In this document: positions 26,083 to 34,479 of the stretch, piece after piece
Position numbering within the stretch: position 1 is the first letter of the stretch
Layout of the letters: each line of letters starts with the position of its first letter
NCBI GenBank assembly: GCA_017519415.1
Contig: JAFWSI010000034.1
Coordinates: 33,366-97,365 of the forward strand
DNA length: 64,000 bases
Direction of reading: 5' to 3'
Origin: Ruminococcus sp.
GTDB taxonomy: Bacteria; Bacillota; Clostridia; Oscillospirales; Ruminococcaceae
Notes under the pieces: model-generated
Told to the model about the DNA's origin: nothing
The model's database searches: none
Seen by the model: only the letters and a program-made list of their open reading frames with translations
Position numbers and translations under genes: made by a program

Positions 26083-26111
26083 AGTATAACACATAAAATA
26101 TCATTTGTCAA
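26083..26111 (-). promoter_or_regulatory. promoter of the DUF2975-XRE operon
   Basis: Minus-strand TTGACA (26106-26111), 17-bp spacer, TATACT (26083-26088). Confidence 0.8.
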
Positions 26112-26158
26112 TAGGAAATTATCGTTTTTCAATAATTTTTTTCTGTTTTACAAAGCGC

Positions 26159-26187
26159 TTGTGTTTTTTCTGAAAAAATGATAGAAT
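26159..26187 (+). promoter_or_regulatory. candidate promoter of the second ECF sigma gene
   Basis: TTGTGT (26159-26164), 17-bp spacer, TAGAAT (26182-26187). Three mismatches in total, so moderate support. Confidence 0.45.
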
Positions 26188-26255
26188 AATATGTCTGAAA
26201 TGGCAGCTCTCATTCGATTATATTATTGAATGCATTCAATAAAGGAGGAATTCCG

Positions 26256-26834
26256 ATGACAGACAACGACCTGCGTTTGCTTATGGCAGAATCTGTACAG
26301 AAATGTCACAGAGCGGTCTTTGACAGATACTGCAATTATGTTTACGCCGTAGTCATAAGCGTGCTGCGCGGCTGCGGAAGCCGCGAGGACATCGAGGACT
26401 GCGTCAGCGACGTCTTTTTGAAGATATATAAACGGTTCGACGAAAATACCGATCTTTCGGGCAGCCTCAAGAGCTTTATCGGAGCGGTCTCGCGGAATAC
26501 CGCTATAGACGCATACCGAAGGCTCAGCGTAAGGAACAGCAAAAGCGTATATATCGACGACGAAAGCACGGAGGAGCTGAGCTCCGGCGAGAGGCTCGCG
26601 GAAAATACGGAGAAGAAGGAACAGTCCCGTATTATCCTCGGAAAGATAAGGGAGCTTGGCGAACCGGATTCGACTATAATAATCCAGCAGTACTATTACA
26701 ACCGCTCTGCAAAGGAGATAGCAAAAAGCGTTTCCATGACGGCCTCTGCCGTCCAGAAGCGCAGCAGCCGTGCAAGGCAGAAGCTCAGAGCCCTGCTCTC
26801 GGACGCAGGCATCGGTAAGGAGGGACTTATATGA
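26256..26834 (+). CDS. ECF-type RNA polymerase sigma factor (second)
   Basis: A 192-residue sigma factor. Region 2 shows SREDIEDCVSDVFLKIYKRF and GAVSRNTAIDAYRRL; region 4 shows DSTIIIQQYYYNRSAKEIAK and VQKRSSRARQKLRALL. AAAGGAGG lies eight bases before the ATG. The stop overlaps the next start (ATGA), again coupling sigma with a membrane protein, as at 17899-19780. It is a paralogue, not a copy, of the first sigma. Confidence 0.92.
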   Translation: MTDNDLRLLMAESVQKCHRAVFDRYCNYVYAVVISVLRGCGSREDIEDCVSDVFLKIYKRFDENTDLSGSLKSFIGAVSRNTAIDAYRRLSVRNSKSVYIDDESTEELSSGERLAENTEKKEQSRIILGKIRELGEPDSTIIIQQYYYNRSAKEIAKSVSMTASAVQKRSSRARQKLRALLSDAGIGKEGLI

Positions 26835-28732
26835 CGAAAAACGACCTTTTCGGGGAGCTGAACGATATGGATATTGAAGGTATTGCTCAGGATTTTCCTG
26901 TCCTCACCGATGAAGAAAAGGAAAGGATCTATTCTATGAGCGAGAGAAAGTACAATTTATCAGACGAAAAAAATACAGAGTTCAATACAGAAACAGATGT
27001 AAGCGGTGTTGAGGTGTACAGGCGGCCGAAGTGGAAGACCGCTTCCATAGCGGCTTCTTTGACGCTGCTTATAGGCGCAGGAAGCTTCGGCGGATACAAT
27101 ATCTCCCGGCAGCTCAGAAACGGCGATAATAATGATCCTGACGTTAATACGACGGTCTCTGAGGATATGTCAGCCGTGTCAACTGCAACTGCTGTGGATC
27201 CCCGTACCGAGGAATGCCGCCAGACCGCAGAGACTCTGCTGGCAGAGTATAACGACTTCCTTGAGCCTTTTGACCTTGACGCTATGCCAAAAAACGACTA
27301 CGGCGGGCCAGTGGAAGGCGATTTCGCAAATATGACCGAAGAGGAACTTGCCGCATTTGTTGCTGAAGAAGAAAAAAGGCGTGAACAGACAGACGCTGAA
27401 CACGGTCAATATATTGATGAAATATGGTATGAGCTGGGAATAGGCGATTCTTACTATCCGAATTATACATGGCTCGGTTCATGGCGTTACACTCACTATG
27501 ATATCGGCATGAAGTTCAGCAATACCGACGAGGTAATGTCAAAGGCTCTCAGCTTTATGTCACAGAGCCTTATCGACAAACAGTTCCCCAAGCTCATAGG
27601 CGAGGAGCTCACAGATTATGAGCCGGACCGCTATTACGATCAGAGTAAAGATAAGTGCCCTGATTTCGGTACCTATGCAATGTACAACGGCAGGCTCTAC
27701 TGTGCTTCATTAAGTTCTTACTCTAATGAGCCTGAAAAAATAGACTCCGCCTACAAGTTCTATAATTACTTGAACGAGCCTGCGGAGATATACGACATCA
27801 CCGATGATTCATTCACAGCCGTTGTAAAGTATGAATTCACCAGTGTCCCCAACAAGTACGATATGACCATGAAGGTGACAAAAAAGGACGGAAACTGGAT
27901 AATCGACGATATGGAGCCCACAGGTCCCGAGCTTGACAGGCAGAAGCTTGATGTCATAGATAAGATGATGAACAGCGTTGACCTTTATGACAAGATAAGC
28001 GCAAAAAGTGTAAGTTTTTATAAAGCTCCGGAGGGTTCTCCTGCTTTAGTAAAGGATTATTCCGTATTTTATGATATTCTCTGTACAGATAACAGAGCCG
28101 CAAGGTCATATAGATTTGGCTATACCGGTGCCAGATACAGCGGCAGTGAGGATATAGCAGATATGGCTGAATACGCTGAAAAAGATATAGATACGGACCA
28201 TGAAAAAGAAACCGAATCCTATTGTGACGGTGAAAAACGCTATTACTGGCAGAATCCGGAGACTTCTGACGAAAATATAATTTCCAGCTGGAACGATTGC
28301 TTTTATCGTGACAGCGACGCCGATAAATACAAAGGCTTCGAAGCATTAAGATTGACCTCCAGTCATGCGATCGAATATGACCTTTCAATAAACAAGCCTG
28401 TTCTTTGCCCTGACGGACAGGGACTTGTAACCAATTATCTCTATGAGCTCAATAACTGGGAAATCACAGGCGATATTAGCTTTGAGGGCAGAGACTGCTA
28501 TGTTATCGAGGGAAAGCGTCCGGAAAAGGACTATGATGAATATGAAATAGATAAATTTATGCTCTACATCGACAAGGAAACAGGAATACCGATGTTAGAT
28601 ATTTTGTACCGTGAAAACGGAGATATAGACACTGTTGATATGTACTTCGATGTAAAGTTAAATGACAAGGCAGAACCTGTTCCCGAAAAGGATATGAGCT
28701 GGTTCGACACAAGTATGGAAAACTATAAGTAA
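26831..28732 (+). CDS. membrane protein, probable anti-sigma with LolA/RseB-like external domain
   Basis: A 633-residue protein. Residues 1-68 are cytoplasmic, a helix spans about 69-91, and about 540 residues are outside. The last 200 residues (SVSFYKAPEG ... CYVIEGKRPEKDYDEYEIDK ... LYIDKETGIPMLDILYRENG) look like the curved beta sheet of LolA/RseB-type lipoprotein-sensing proteins, in which the same 'ID.ETG.P' turn is common. That fold call is an inference from pattern alone. The gene overlaps the sigma gene by four bases. If correct, the outer domain would sense envelope state and the inner tail hold the sigma factor. Confidence 0.55.
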   Translation: MTKNDLFGELNDMDIEGIAQDFPVLTDEEKERIYSMSERKYNLSDEKNTEFNTETDVSGVEVYRRPKWKTASIAASLTLLIGAGSFGGYNISRQLRNGDNNDPDVNTTVSEDMSAVSTATAVDPRTEECRQTAETLLAEYNDFLEPFDLDAMPKNDYGGPVEGDFANMTEEELAAFVAEEEKRREQTDAEHGQYIDEIWYELGIGDSYYPNYTWLGSWRYTHYDIGMKFSNTDEVMSKALSFMSQSLIDKQFPKLIGEELTDYEPDRYYDQSKDKCPDFGTYAMYNGRLYCASLSSYSNEPEKIDSAYKFYNYLNEPAEIYDITDDSFTAVVKYEFTSVPNKYDMTMKVTKKDGNWIIDDMEPTGPELDRQKLDVIDKMMNSVDLYDKISAKSVSFYKAPEGSPALVKDYSVFYDILCTDNRAARSYRFGYTGARYSGSEDIADMAEYAEKDIDTDHEKETESYCDGEKRYYWQNPETSDENIISSWNDCFYRDSDADKYKGFEALRLTSSHAIEYDLSINKPVLCPDGQGLVTNYLYELNNWEITGDISFEGRDCYVIEGKRPEKDYDEYEIDKFMLYIDKETGIPMLDILYRENGDIDTVDMYFDVKLNDKAEPVPEKDMSWFDTSMENYK

Positions 28733-28740
28733 TGTGTCCT

Positions 28741-28893
28741 CAATAACCGCCTTATGACGGTTATTGCCCCGAACAAAGTTCGAAGAGCGCAAATTCATTT
28801 ATAAAATAGGAAATTTGCGCATCACATTTCTTTATGTCAAGCTCATTTTGCCCTTTGACAACGCTGAATTGTCTTAATGCCAATCCAGCGTTG
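28741..28893. repeat. three tandem hairpins in a convergent gap
   Basis: Stems: CAATAACCG/CGGTTATTG (28741-28749 with 28758-28766), GCGCAAATT/AATTTGCGC (28787-28795 with 28812-28820) and CAACGCTG/CAGCGTTG (28859-28866 with 28886-28893). None has a good T tract. Meaning unknown. Confidence 0.45.
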
Positions 28894-28915
28894 TTGAGCA
28901 GACATTAAATAACAG

Positions 28916-28943
28916 AAAAGCTCCCGGTGGTCCGGGAGCTTTT
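28916..28943. terminator. bidirectional terminator between the sigma locus and GH5
   Basis: AAAAGCTCCCGG (28916-28927), TGGT, CCGGGAGCTTTT (28932-28943). It ends one base before the GH5 stop codon. Confidence 0.92.
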
Positions 28944-28944
28944 C

Positions 28945-30141
28945 TTATCCTGTATACCTGTCTATATATGCCCTTCTGCCTGACATGGGATCCTTGTTCT
29001 TCACGGCGCTTATTATAGCTTCGATTATCTCGGGCTGAGTCTGTGTGAGTGAGCGCCTGTCAAAGAGAGCAAGTCCGAACCTGCCGTTGAAGCCGTTGTC
29101 CCAGTATACGGGCACAAGCCCGTTCTGAGCGGCTGTTCCGGCGATGAAGCCGTCGTAGTAGGCACGGTTCTCGGTAATGCGGTCGGGAATCCCCGTTGCG
29201 GGATTTGCCCTGTCCACGCAGCCGAACTCTCCTATGATAACGGGAATGCCTTTATCCACATAGCGCTCCTTCAGCATGGTGAACTGAGCTCTGATATGTG
29301 CCTCGTCGCCCCATGCTGCTTTGTACTTGGGGTCGGCGCTGCCGCCCTCGACTATCTCCTGACCCTTTTCGCCCCACAGGAAGACTTTTTCCTCCTCCTC
29401 GCCGCAGTAGTCCCACGGGTCGTAGCAGTGAACGGAGAGTATAATCCTTCCCTCGCCTGCGGTATTTCCTTTATCCTCGGGGAAACGGAAGCCGTATCCT
29501 CCGCAGGTGTATTTTATATCGGTGTTCCAGCCCGCCGTCATCAGCCACCTGTGAGTGTTGCAGCCTCCTGCGCTGCGGACCGTGTCAACGAATATCTGGC
29601 AATAATCGTTTATATTCTCGTAGAACTCCGGGACAGGATCATGGTATATCCCGTCGAAGACCTCGTTCATGCTCTCGAATATAAGGTGCTCGTCGTAATC
29701 CGCAAAGCGCCCGGCTATCTGTCTCCACACAGCGGCGTACTTCTCCTTGATATATTTCTGATCCCTGCTGTTGCACAGCAGCCAGCCGCCCTTTATTGTA
29801 TGGTAGCCGTCGCCGTGGATATTTATGATAACGAAAAGCCCCCTGTTGTAGCAGTAATCCACCACCTCGGCTATCCTTTCCAGCCATTCATCGTCTATTT
29901 TATAGCCGTTGCCGTCGTCTATCCTGCTGAGGTAGGAAATGGGTATCCTGACGGTCTCGAAGCCCGCCTCCGCGACTGCGTCCACCATTTCCTGTGAAGC
30001 CTTCGGGTTTCCCCATACGGTCTCGTCGGGAGTCCCACCGAAATTTGCTTCAAGAGTGTTCCCGTAATTCCAGCCTGCGCCCATTTTTTCTGCTATTTCT
30101 TCTGCTGAAACGGTATATATTCTGTTTTTTGATATATCCAT
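28945..30141 (-). CDS. glycoside hydrolase family 5 (cellulase-like), apparently cytoplasmic
   Basis: A 398-residue TIM-barrel hydrolase. Motifs seen in order: MGAGWNYGNTLEANFG (start of the barrel), FETVRIPISYLS, INIHGDGYHTIKGGWL, HLIFESMNEVFDG (acid/base Glu after Asn) and PVIIGEFGC (nucleophile Glu). These are the GH5 hallmarks. No signal peptide, dockerin or CBM is present, so it probably cleaves imported beta-glucan or mannan oligosaccharides. I chose MDISKNRIYT at 30141; an upstream ATG at 30165 is possible, but AAGGGGG lies between the two. Confidence 0.88.
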   Translation of the reverse strand: MDISKNRIYTVSAEEIAEKMGAGWNYGNTLEANFGGTPDETVWGNPKASQEMVDAVAEAGFETVRIPISYLSRIDDGNGYKIDDEWLERIAEVVDYCYNRGLFVIINIHGDGYHTIKGGWLLCNSRDQKYIKEKYAAVWRQIAGRFADYDEHLIFESMNEVFDGIYHDPVPEFYENINDYCQIFVDTVRSAGGCNTHRWLMTAGWNTDIKYTCGGYGFRFPEDKGNTAGEGRIILSVHCYDPWDYCGEEEEKVFLWGEKGQEIVEGGSADPKYKAAWGDEAHIRAQFTMLKERYVDKGIPVIIGEFGCVDRANPATGIPDRITENRAYYDGFIAGTAAQNGLVPVYWDNGFNGRFGLALFDRRSLTQTQPEIIEAIISAVKNKDPMSGRRAYIDRYTG

Positions 30142-30243
30142 TGCTGCAATACCCCCTTTTTTCATCAGCCAAGTGCTGTGAAAAGCCGTCCTTTGTTTAG
30201 CCCCCCGACTTCCGAAAGGCGCTTTTCCCCTGATTTCACACAT

Positions 30244-30272
30244 ATTATAGCATAGCTGCCCGTTCATTTCAA
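30244..30272 (-). promoter_or_regulatory. promoter of the GH5 gene
   Basis: Minus strand TTGAAA (30267-30272), 17-bp spacer, TATAAT (30244-30249) with TGC in front. Confidence 0.82.
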
Positions 30273-30330
30273 CACTATAGTGCACAGAGAAGATTATTTG
30301 CAATAAAGAAGCGTTTTTTCTCCCCATGTA

Positions 30331-30358
30331 TTGACAATGGCAGACAAAACTGATATTC
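30331..30358 (+). promoter_or_regulatory. promoter of the alcohol-dehydrogenase gene
   Basis: TTGACA (30331-30336), 16-bp spacer, TATTCT (30353-30358). Divergent from the GH5 promoter. Confidence 0.65.
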
Positions 30359-30401
30359 TAATAACAGAATGATATTGAATACAAGGGAATGAGGTAATTT
30401 C

Positions 30402-31493
30402 ATGTTCTTTTATATACCCACAAAGGTCTTTTCGGAAAAGGAATGCGTCTTCGCTCACAGGCGCGAGCTCGCTTCACTGGGCACACATGCCCTTATCGTT
30501 ACGGGAAGGAGCTCCTCGCGGAAAAACGGATCGCTCAGTGATACGGAAAAAGCTCTCGGGGAATGCTCCGTGGGCTTTACTGTATTTGACGGAGTAGAGG
30601 AAAACCCCTCCGTGGAAACGGTCATGAAAGCCCGCGACATCGGCATAAGCTCGGGAGCGGACTTCGTTATCGGCATAGGCGGCGGCTCTCCGCTGGACGC
30701 GGCAAAGGCAATAGCCGTAATGATGAAGGAGTCCCTCGCTCAGCGGGAGCTCCTGTTTGACAGCTCCGCCTCGCCGGCGCATCTGCCGGTAGCGGCAATA
30801 CCCACCACCTGCGGCACCGGCTCGGAGGTAACGGGAATATCCGTGCTCACCCGCCACGACCTGCGCACAAAGATGTCCATGACACACAAGGTATTCCCGG
30901 ATCTTGCACTGTGCGACGGAAAGTATATCCTCACTGCTCCGCAGAGGCTCATAGCCGCCACGGCGGTTGACGCTCTGAGCCACCTTATCGAGAGCTACAT
31001 CAACTCCACGGCCACGGACTACAGCCGGATGATAGCTGATGCGGGACTCGGTAAGTGGAGGGAATGCAGGGGATACCTAAATGGCAGCATACCCCTTGAC
31101 TATGAGGGAGCTGTCTCACTTATGACTGCCTCAACCATAGGCGGCATGGCTATTGCCCACACGGGCACGACTATCCCTCACGGTCTCAGCTATACCCTGA
31201 CCTATGAGGGCGGCGTTCCTCACGGCGCAGCTGTGGGAGCCTTCCAGAAGGGCTATGTACAGAACGCCTGCAAGGGAGACAGAGAGCATATCCTTTCTCT
31301 CACGGGCTTTGCTGATACGGACGAGCTGGGCAGCTTCATTGCGGAGATCAGTCCCGTAAATGTATCGGCGGAGCTGCTGGAAAAGGCTGCGGACGCAGTG
31401 ATGAAGAACACGAGGAAGCTTGCAAGCTGTCCCTATGAGGTGAACAGGGAGGTAATGAGCAGTATCATCGGAGGCGTTGTATGTTCTGGCTGA
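30402..31493 (+). CDS. iron-containing alcohol dehydrogenase
   Basis: A 363-residue group III alcohol dehydrogenase. The NAD-binding GGGSPLDAAKAIAV and PTTCGTGSEVTGISV motifs and the metal ligands in DALSHLIES, IPHGLSYTL and GVPHGAAVG are all seen. It interconverts alcohols and aldehydes, plausible for ethanol or butanol formation in a fermenter. GAGGTAATTTC precedes the ATG. The last 13 bases overlap the metallophosphoesterase gene. Confidence 0.93.
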   Translation: MFFYIPTKVFSEKECVFAHRRELASLGTHALIVTGRSSSRKNGSLSDTEKALGECSVGFTVFDGVEENPSVETVMKARDIGISSGADFVIGIGGGSPLDAAKAIAVMMKESLAQRELLFDSSASPAHLPVAAIPTTCGTGSEVTGISVLTRHDLRTKMSMTHKVFPDLALCDGKYILTAPQRLIAATAVDALSHLIESYINSTATDYSRMIADAGLGKWRECRGYLNGSIPLDYEGAVSLMTASTIGGMAIAHTGTTIPHGLSYTLTYEGGVPHGAAVGAFQKGYVQNACKGDREHILSLTGFADTDELGSFIAEISPVNVSAELLEKAADAVMKNTRKLASCPYEVNREVMSSIIGGVVCSG

Positions 31494-32581
31494 TATTGTT
31501 CCTTGTGCTTCTGATAATAGCCATAGGCGGTATCATATACCTGTTCAGGGGCTTTCACAGGTTCAGCTTCATAAAGAAGCTTGCCGAGCGGCACAGGCTG
31601 CTTTCATGGCTGCTGTGTCTGCTGCCCTTCGGCGGAATTGCCTGCTTTGGGTTCATAAATTCCTTCACTGTCATCGTGGTCATAATACATCTTATGATGT
31701 TCTGGATTGCTGCCGACATTACAGGAGCCATAGTGCGGAAGCTCCTCGGAAAAGAACGCCGCCGCAATATCGAGGGAGCCTGCGCCGTTCTCTTTACGGC
31801 GGTATGGCTGGGCATAGGGTGGTACAACGCTCATAACGTGGTACGCACGGACTACACGGTGTATACGGAAAAGCCTCTGCCCGACGGCAGTCTGCGCATA
31901 GTCGGCATAGCCGACTCTCACCTCGGAATTACTCTCAGCGGAGAGGATTTTGCAAAAGAAATGGAGCGGGTACAGTCGGAGGCTCCCGATATTGTCGTGA
32001 TCGCGGGAGACTTTGTTGACGACGATTCCTGCCGTGCGGATATGGTCCGCGCCTGCAAAGCGCTGGGCGATCTCGGGACAAAATACGGAGTTTACTTCAT
32101 CTTCGGCAACCATGACAGGGGCTATTATGAGAGCAGCCGCGACTTCAGCGAGGATGACCTGCGGGAGGAGCTCCGGAAAAACGGGGTAGTGGTGCTGGAG
32201 GACGAAACTGCGGATATTCAGGACTTTATGACGGTCATCGGCCGTCGGGACAAGCGGGAGGAGGAGCGTCTCGGTATCAGAGAGCTGACAGAAAAGACCG
32301 ACAGCACGAAATTCAGCCTTGTGCTCGATCATCAGCCAAACGATTACGAAAACGAAGCAGCTTCGGGAGCCGATCTGGTATTTTCGGGACACACCCATGG
32401 CGGCCATGTATGGCCCGCAGGTCCCATAGGTGTGCTTCTTGGCGCCAACGACAAGGTCTACGGCACGGAGACCCGCGGCACCACGCAGTTCATAGTCACC
32501 TCGGGAATATCGGGCTGGGCGATCCCCTTCAAGACCTGTACGGTCTCGGAGTATGTTGTCATAGACGTGAAAAATCCATAA
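31481..32581 (+). CDS. membrane-anchored metallophosphoesterase
   Basis: A 366-residue protein. Residues 1-115 hold three to four transmembrane helices; the catalytic domain follows with GIADSHLG, VIAGDFVDDD, FGNHDRG and FSGHTHGGHVWP, the metal-binding motifs of the calcineurin-like family. The YkuE-type members act on phospholipid or cell-wall precursors at the membrane; the substrate here is not known. The start overlaps the alcohol-dehydrogenase gene by 13 bases and has GGAGGCG upstream. Confidence 0.92.
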   Translation: MFWLILFLVLLIIAIGGIIYLFRGFHRFSFIKKLAERHRLLSWLLCLLPFGGIACFGFINSFTVIVVIIHLMMFWIAADITGAIVRKLLGKERRRNIEGACAVLFTAVWLGIGWYNAHNVVRTDYTVYTEKPLPDGSLRIVGIADSHLGITLSGEDFAKEMERVQSEAPDIVVIAGDFVDDDSCRADMVRACKALGDLGTKYGVYFIFGNHDRGYYESSRDFSEDDLREELRKNGVVVLEDETADIQDFMTVIGRRDKREEERLGIRELTEKTDSTKFSLVLDHQPNDYENEAASGADLVFSGHTHGGHVWPAGPIGVLLGANDKVYGTETRGTTQFIVTSGISGWAIPFKTCTVSEYVVIDVKNP

Positions 32582-32593
32582 GGGAGTGTTGTT

Positions 32594-33391
32594 ATGAATA
32601 ATATATCCATTGCAAACGAAACTATAAAAATAACCGCCGAGGGCTTCTATGAGCTGGAGGGCAGACGTATCGATCTCCCGAAGACCGACCCTGCGGCAGT
32701 TGAGGTGTGGTCTCCCGAAAAAGGCGCGGAGCTCCTTGCCGGCACAATTATCCCCGAGGGAGATATGTGTGATATAACCGTTACCACAGAGGACTCCTTT
32801 GCGGCGGCAGGTCGTTTTGAGAACGCCTTTGTTATGAATTTTGCCAACGCCCACAAGGCGGGAGGCGGCTTCCGTCTGGGTGCGAACGCTCAGGAGGAGG
32901 CGCTTTGCAGGTGCAGCACCCTCTATGCTTCCATAAGCTCTGAGAAGGCAAAGGAGATGTACCGCTACAACAATACCCATATAAGCTCCACGGAATCTGA
33001 CTATATGCTGTATTCTCCCGATGTATGCGTTTTCCGCGACCATAAATGCGGGCTTTCAGCCGAGCCCTTTACGGCGGCGGTAATTACCGTGCCCGCTCCC
33101 AACAGGCGGGGCGCAGCGATTTTTGCTTCAAAGAAGGAGGTAGCAGAGGTCATGACAAGGCGTATACGCATAATGCTTGCCATAGCCGCAAAGCACGGTC
33201 ACAGCGACCTTGTGCTCGGCGCATGGGGCTGCGGAGCCTTCGGAAACAAGCCCGGAGACGTATCGGGATATTTCAGGAAGGTCATTATCGACGAGGGCTT
33301 CGGCAGAATGTTCCGAAATATCTGCTTTGCTGTCTACGGCAGCGCAGACGGAAGGAACTACCTTGCCTTCAGGGATACGTTCTCTGTATAA
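32594..33391 (+). CDS. microbial-type poly(ADP-ribose) glycohydrolase (TIGR02452 family)
   Basis: A 265-residue protein. The PARG signature is visible as NAHKAGGGFRLGANAQEE (GGG, then QEE with the catalytic Glu pair), preceded by FVMNFANA. LVLGAWGCGAFGNKPGDV is the C-terminal ribose-binding loop. Such macrodomain-like enzymes remove ADP-ribose polymers or related modifications. It is 12 bases downstream of the phosphoesterase gene, in a three-gene rightward unit with the alcohol dehydrogenase. No ADP-ribosyltransferase is seen nearby. Confidence 0.92.
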   Translation: MNNISIANETIKITAEGFYELEGRRIDLPKTDPAAVEVWSPEKGAELLAGTIIPEGDMCDITVTTEDSFAAAGRFENAFVMNFANAHKAGGGFRLGANAQEEALCRCSTLYASISSEKAKEMYRYNNTHISSTESDYMLYSPDVCVFRDHKCGLSAEPFTAAVITVPAPNRRGAAIFASKKEVAEVMTRRIRIMLAIAAKHGHSDLVLGAWGCGAFGNKPGDVSGYFRKVIIDEGFGRMFRNICFAVYGSADGRNYLAFRDTFSV

Positions 33392-33483
33392 AGCGGGCGG
33401 ATATTACCGCGCTGTGTACGGAAGCCCATATTTTTTATCCGGAAAAGCTTCTGAGGAAAAGCCTCCTCAGAACGTCAGAATAC

Positions 33484-33517
33484 AAAAAGAAGGACGTACC
33501 TTTAAGGTACGTCCTTC
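33484..33517 (-). terminator. terminator after agrD
   Basis: AGGACGTACC (33491-33500) paired with GGTACGTCCT (33506-33515). Read on the minus strand it is followed by TTCTTTTTG, ending the agrBD transcript. Confidence 0.88.
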
Positions 33518-33524
33518 CTGTTTA

Positions 33525-33683
33525 TCAGTCCTCTTCCCTGATAAACTTCTGAATGCCTTCAGGGACTTTTGGCTGGCTGAAGAAGAACCAGCATGCTTTC
33601 ACGGCAGATTCCGTACCGACAGCCATGGCGACAGCTGCAAGAGCGGAGCTGTATCTGAGAAGCACAGATTTCAGTGTTTTCAT
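33525..33683 (-). CDS. agrD: AgrD-like cyclic autoinducer peptide precursor
   Basis: A 52-codon frame, ATG at 33681-33683 and TGA at 33525-33527. The product has an N-terminal amphipathic leader (MKTLKSVLLRYSSALAAVAM), a core CWFFFSQPKVPEG, and a charged tail IQKFIREED. The order leader, Cys-aromatic core, 'QPKxP', acidic tail is that of clostridial cyclic lactone autoinducers: the Cys is expected to close the ring with the C-terminal residue of the core after AgrB cleavage. AAAGGA lies eight bases upstream. It is 19 bases after agrB, the usual partner. Too short for many gene finders. Confidence 0.88.
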   Translation of the reverse strand: MKTLKSVLLRYSSALAAVAMAVGTESAVKACWFFFSQPKVPEGIQKFIREED

Positions 33684-33702
33684 ACATCCTGTCCTTTCTG
33701 GA

Positions 33703-34290
33703 TTATTTATTTATTTCAGATTGTCTCTGTCTCATTTTTTCGGCTGTAAGGGCGCCTGCAGCGGTCAGGGCTCCGCAGGCCGCATAAAAAGAGAGCTCAG
33801 GGGCAAAAAAAATAAATATTAAGCATAGGATAGTCCACACGCTAAGGAATATCAGAGTTGTTTTTCTCAGGCGCTTTACTGCCTTTTCCCTGAGCGGGTG
33901 GTTGGGGTGCTCCACGGGAGCAAAAATCAAAACAGGTACGGCAGCAGCGGCCATAACGGCAGCTGCGGCATAGGGAAAGGCTGCATCGGGCAGCAGTTTT
34001 ATTACTGCCGTGAATATCAGCAGCACAGCCGCAAGTATCGAAATGCAGCCAAGATGTGTCTTTGCATGATAGCCCCCCGCATTTATGCGGAGAGTCAGAA
34101 ATGCCGCCATATATACGACTACCGCGATCAGCTCGCCGGTGATGACGGCGATGAGTATCACAGCGGCGGAATTGAGGACCGTTGAATACAGTATTTCCAG
34201 TCCGTAGGCATAGGCTTCCGTGTCCTCGGGCTTTATTATATTGTTTTCCGAGAAGAAAACCGCAGTTTTCCTTGCTAATTTTCCTATCAT
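33703..34290 (-). CDS. agrB: AgrB-type membrane peptidase of the agr locus
   Basis: A 195-residue protein with about five transmembrane helices. INAGGYHAKTHLGCIS carries the conserved His and Cys of the AgrB cysteine protease. It cleaves AgrD and exports the cyclic peptide. I chose the ATG at 34290, preceded by GGAAGGAG; the frame continues 16 codons upstream but through the AgrA-like repeat. Next to agrD and downstream of the agrA-agrC pair. Confidence 0.93.
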   Translation of the reverse strand: MIGKLARKTAVFFSENNIIKPEDTEAYAYGLEILYSTVLNSAAVILIAVITGELIAVVVYMAAFLTLRINAGGYHAKTHLGCISILAAVLLIFTAVIKLLPDAAFPYAAAAVMAAAAVPVLIFAPVEHPNHPLREKAVKRLRKTTLIFLSVWTILCLIFIFFAPELSFYAACGALTAAGALTAEKMRQRQSEINK

Positions 34291-34326
34291 GAGGGCTCCT
34301 TCCTCAAGCGCTTGTATGTGAATATC

Positions 34327-34357
34327 ATGAACGGACATTTACAAGGAAATAAACGGG
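34327..34357 (-). promoter_or_regulatory. paired AgrA/LytTR-type binding site upstream of agrB
   Basis: On the minus strand CCCGTTTAT (34349-34357) and TCCGTTCAT (34327-34335) form a direct repeat with a 13-bp gap (22 bp start to start). The second matches the staphylococcal AgrA half-site pattern at all nine positions, the first at eight. Lies 37 bases before agrB. Confidence 0.65.
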
Positions 34358-34479
34358 ACAGTTCAGGAGCTGCGGCTTATGATGCCGTATAGTGTGACAA
34401 AAGACCGGATATGAGCGTGAAAGTGTTTTCCGCGGAAAGTACGCGCTTTATATATATGTTATTTGCCGTGCGGATATGC

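Noticed and set aside
31604-33043. Minus-strand frame of 479 codons opposite the phosphoesterase and PARG genes
   Set aside because: It is antisense to two genes with clear catalytic motifs; the open frame is a side effect of codon use.
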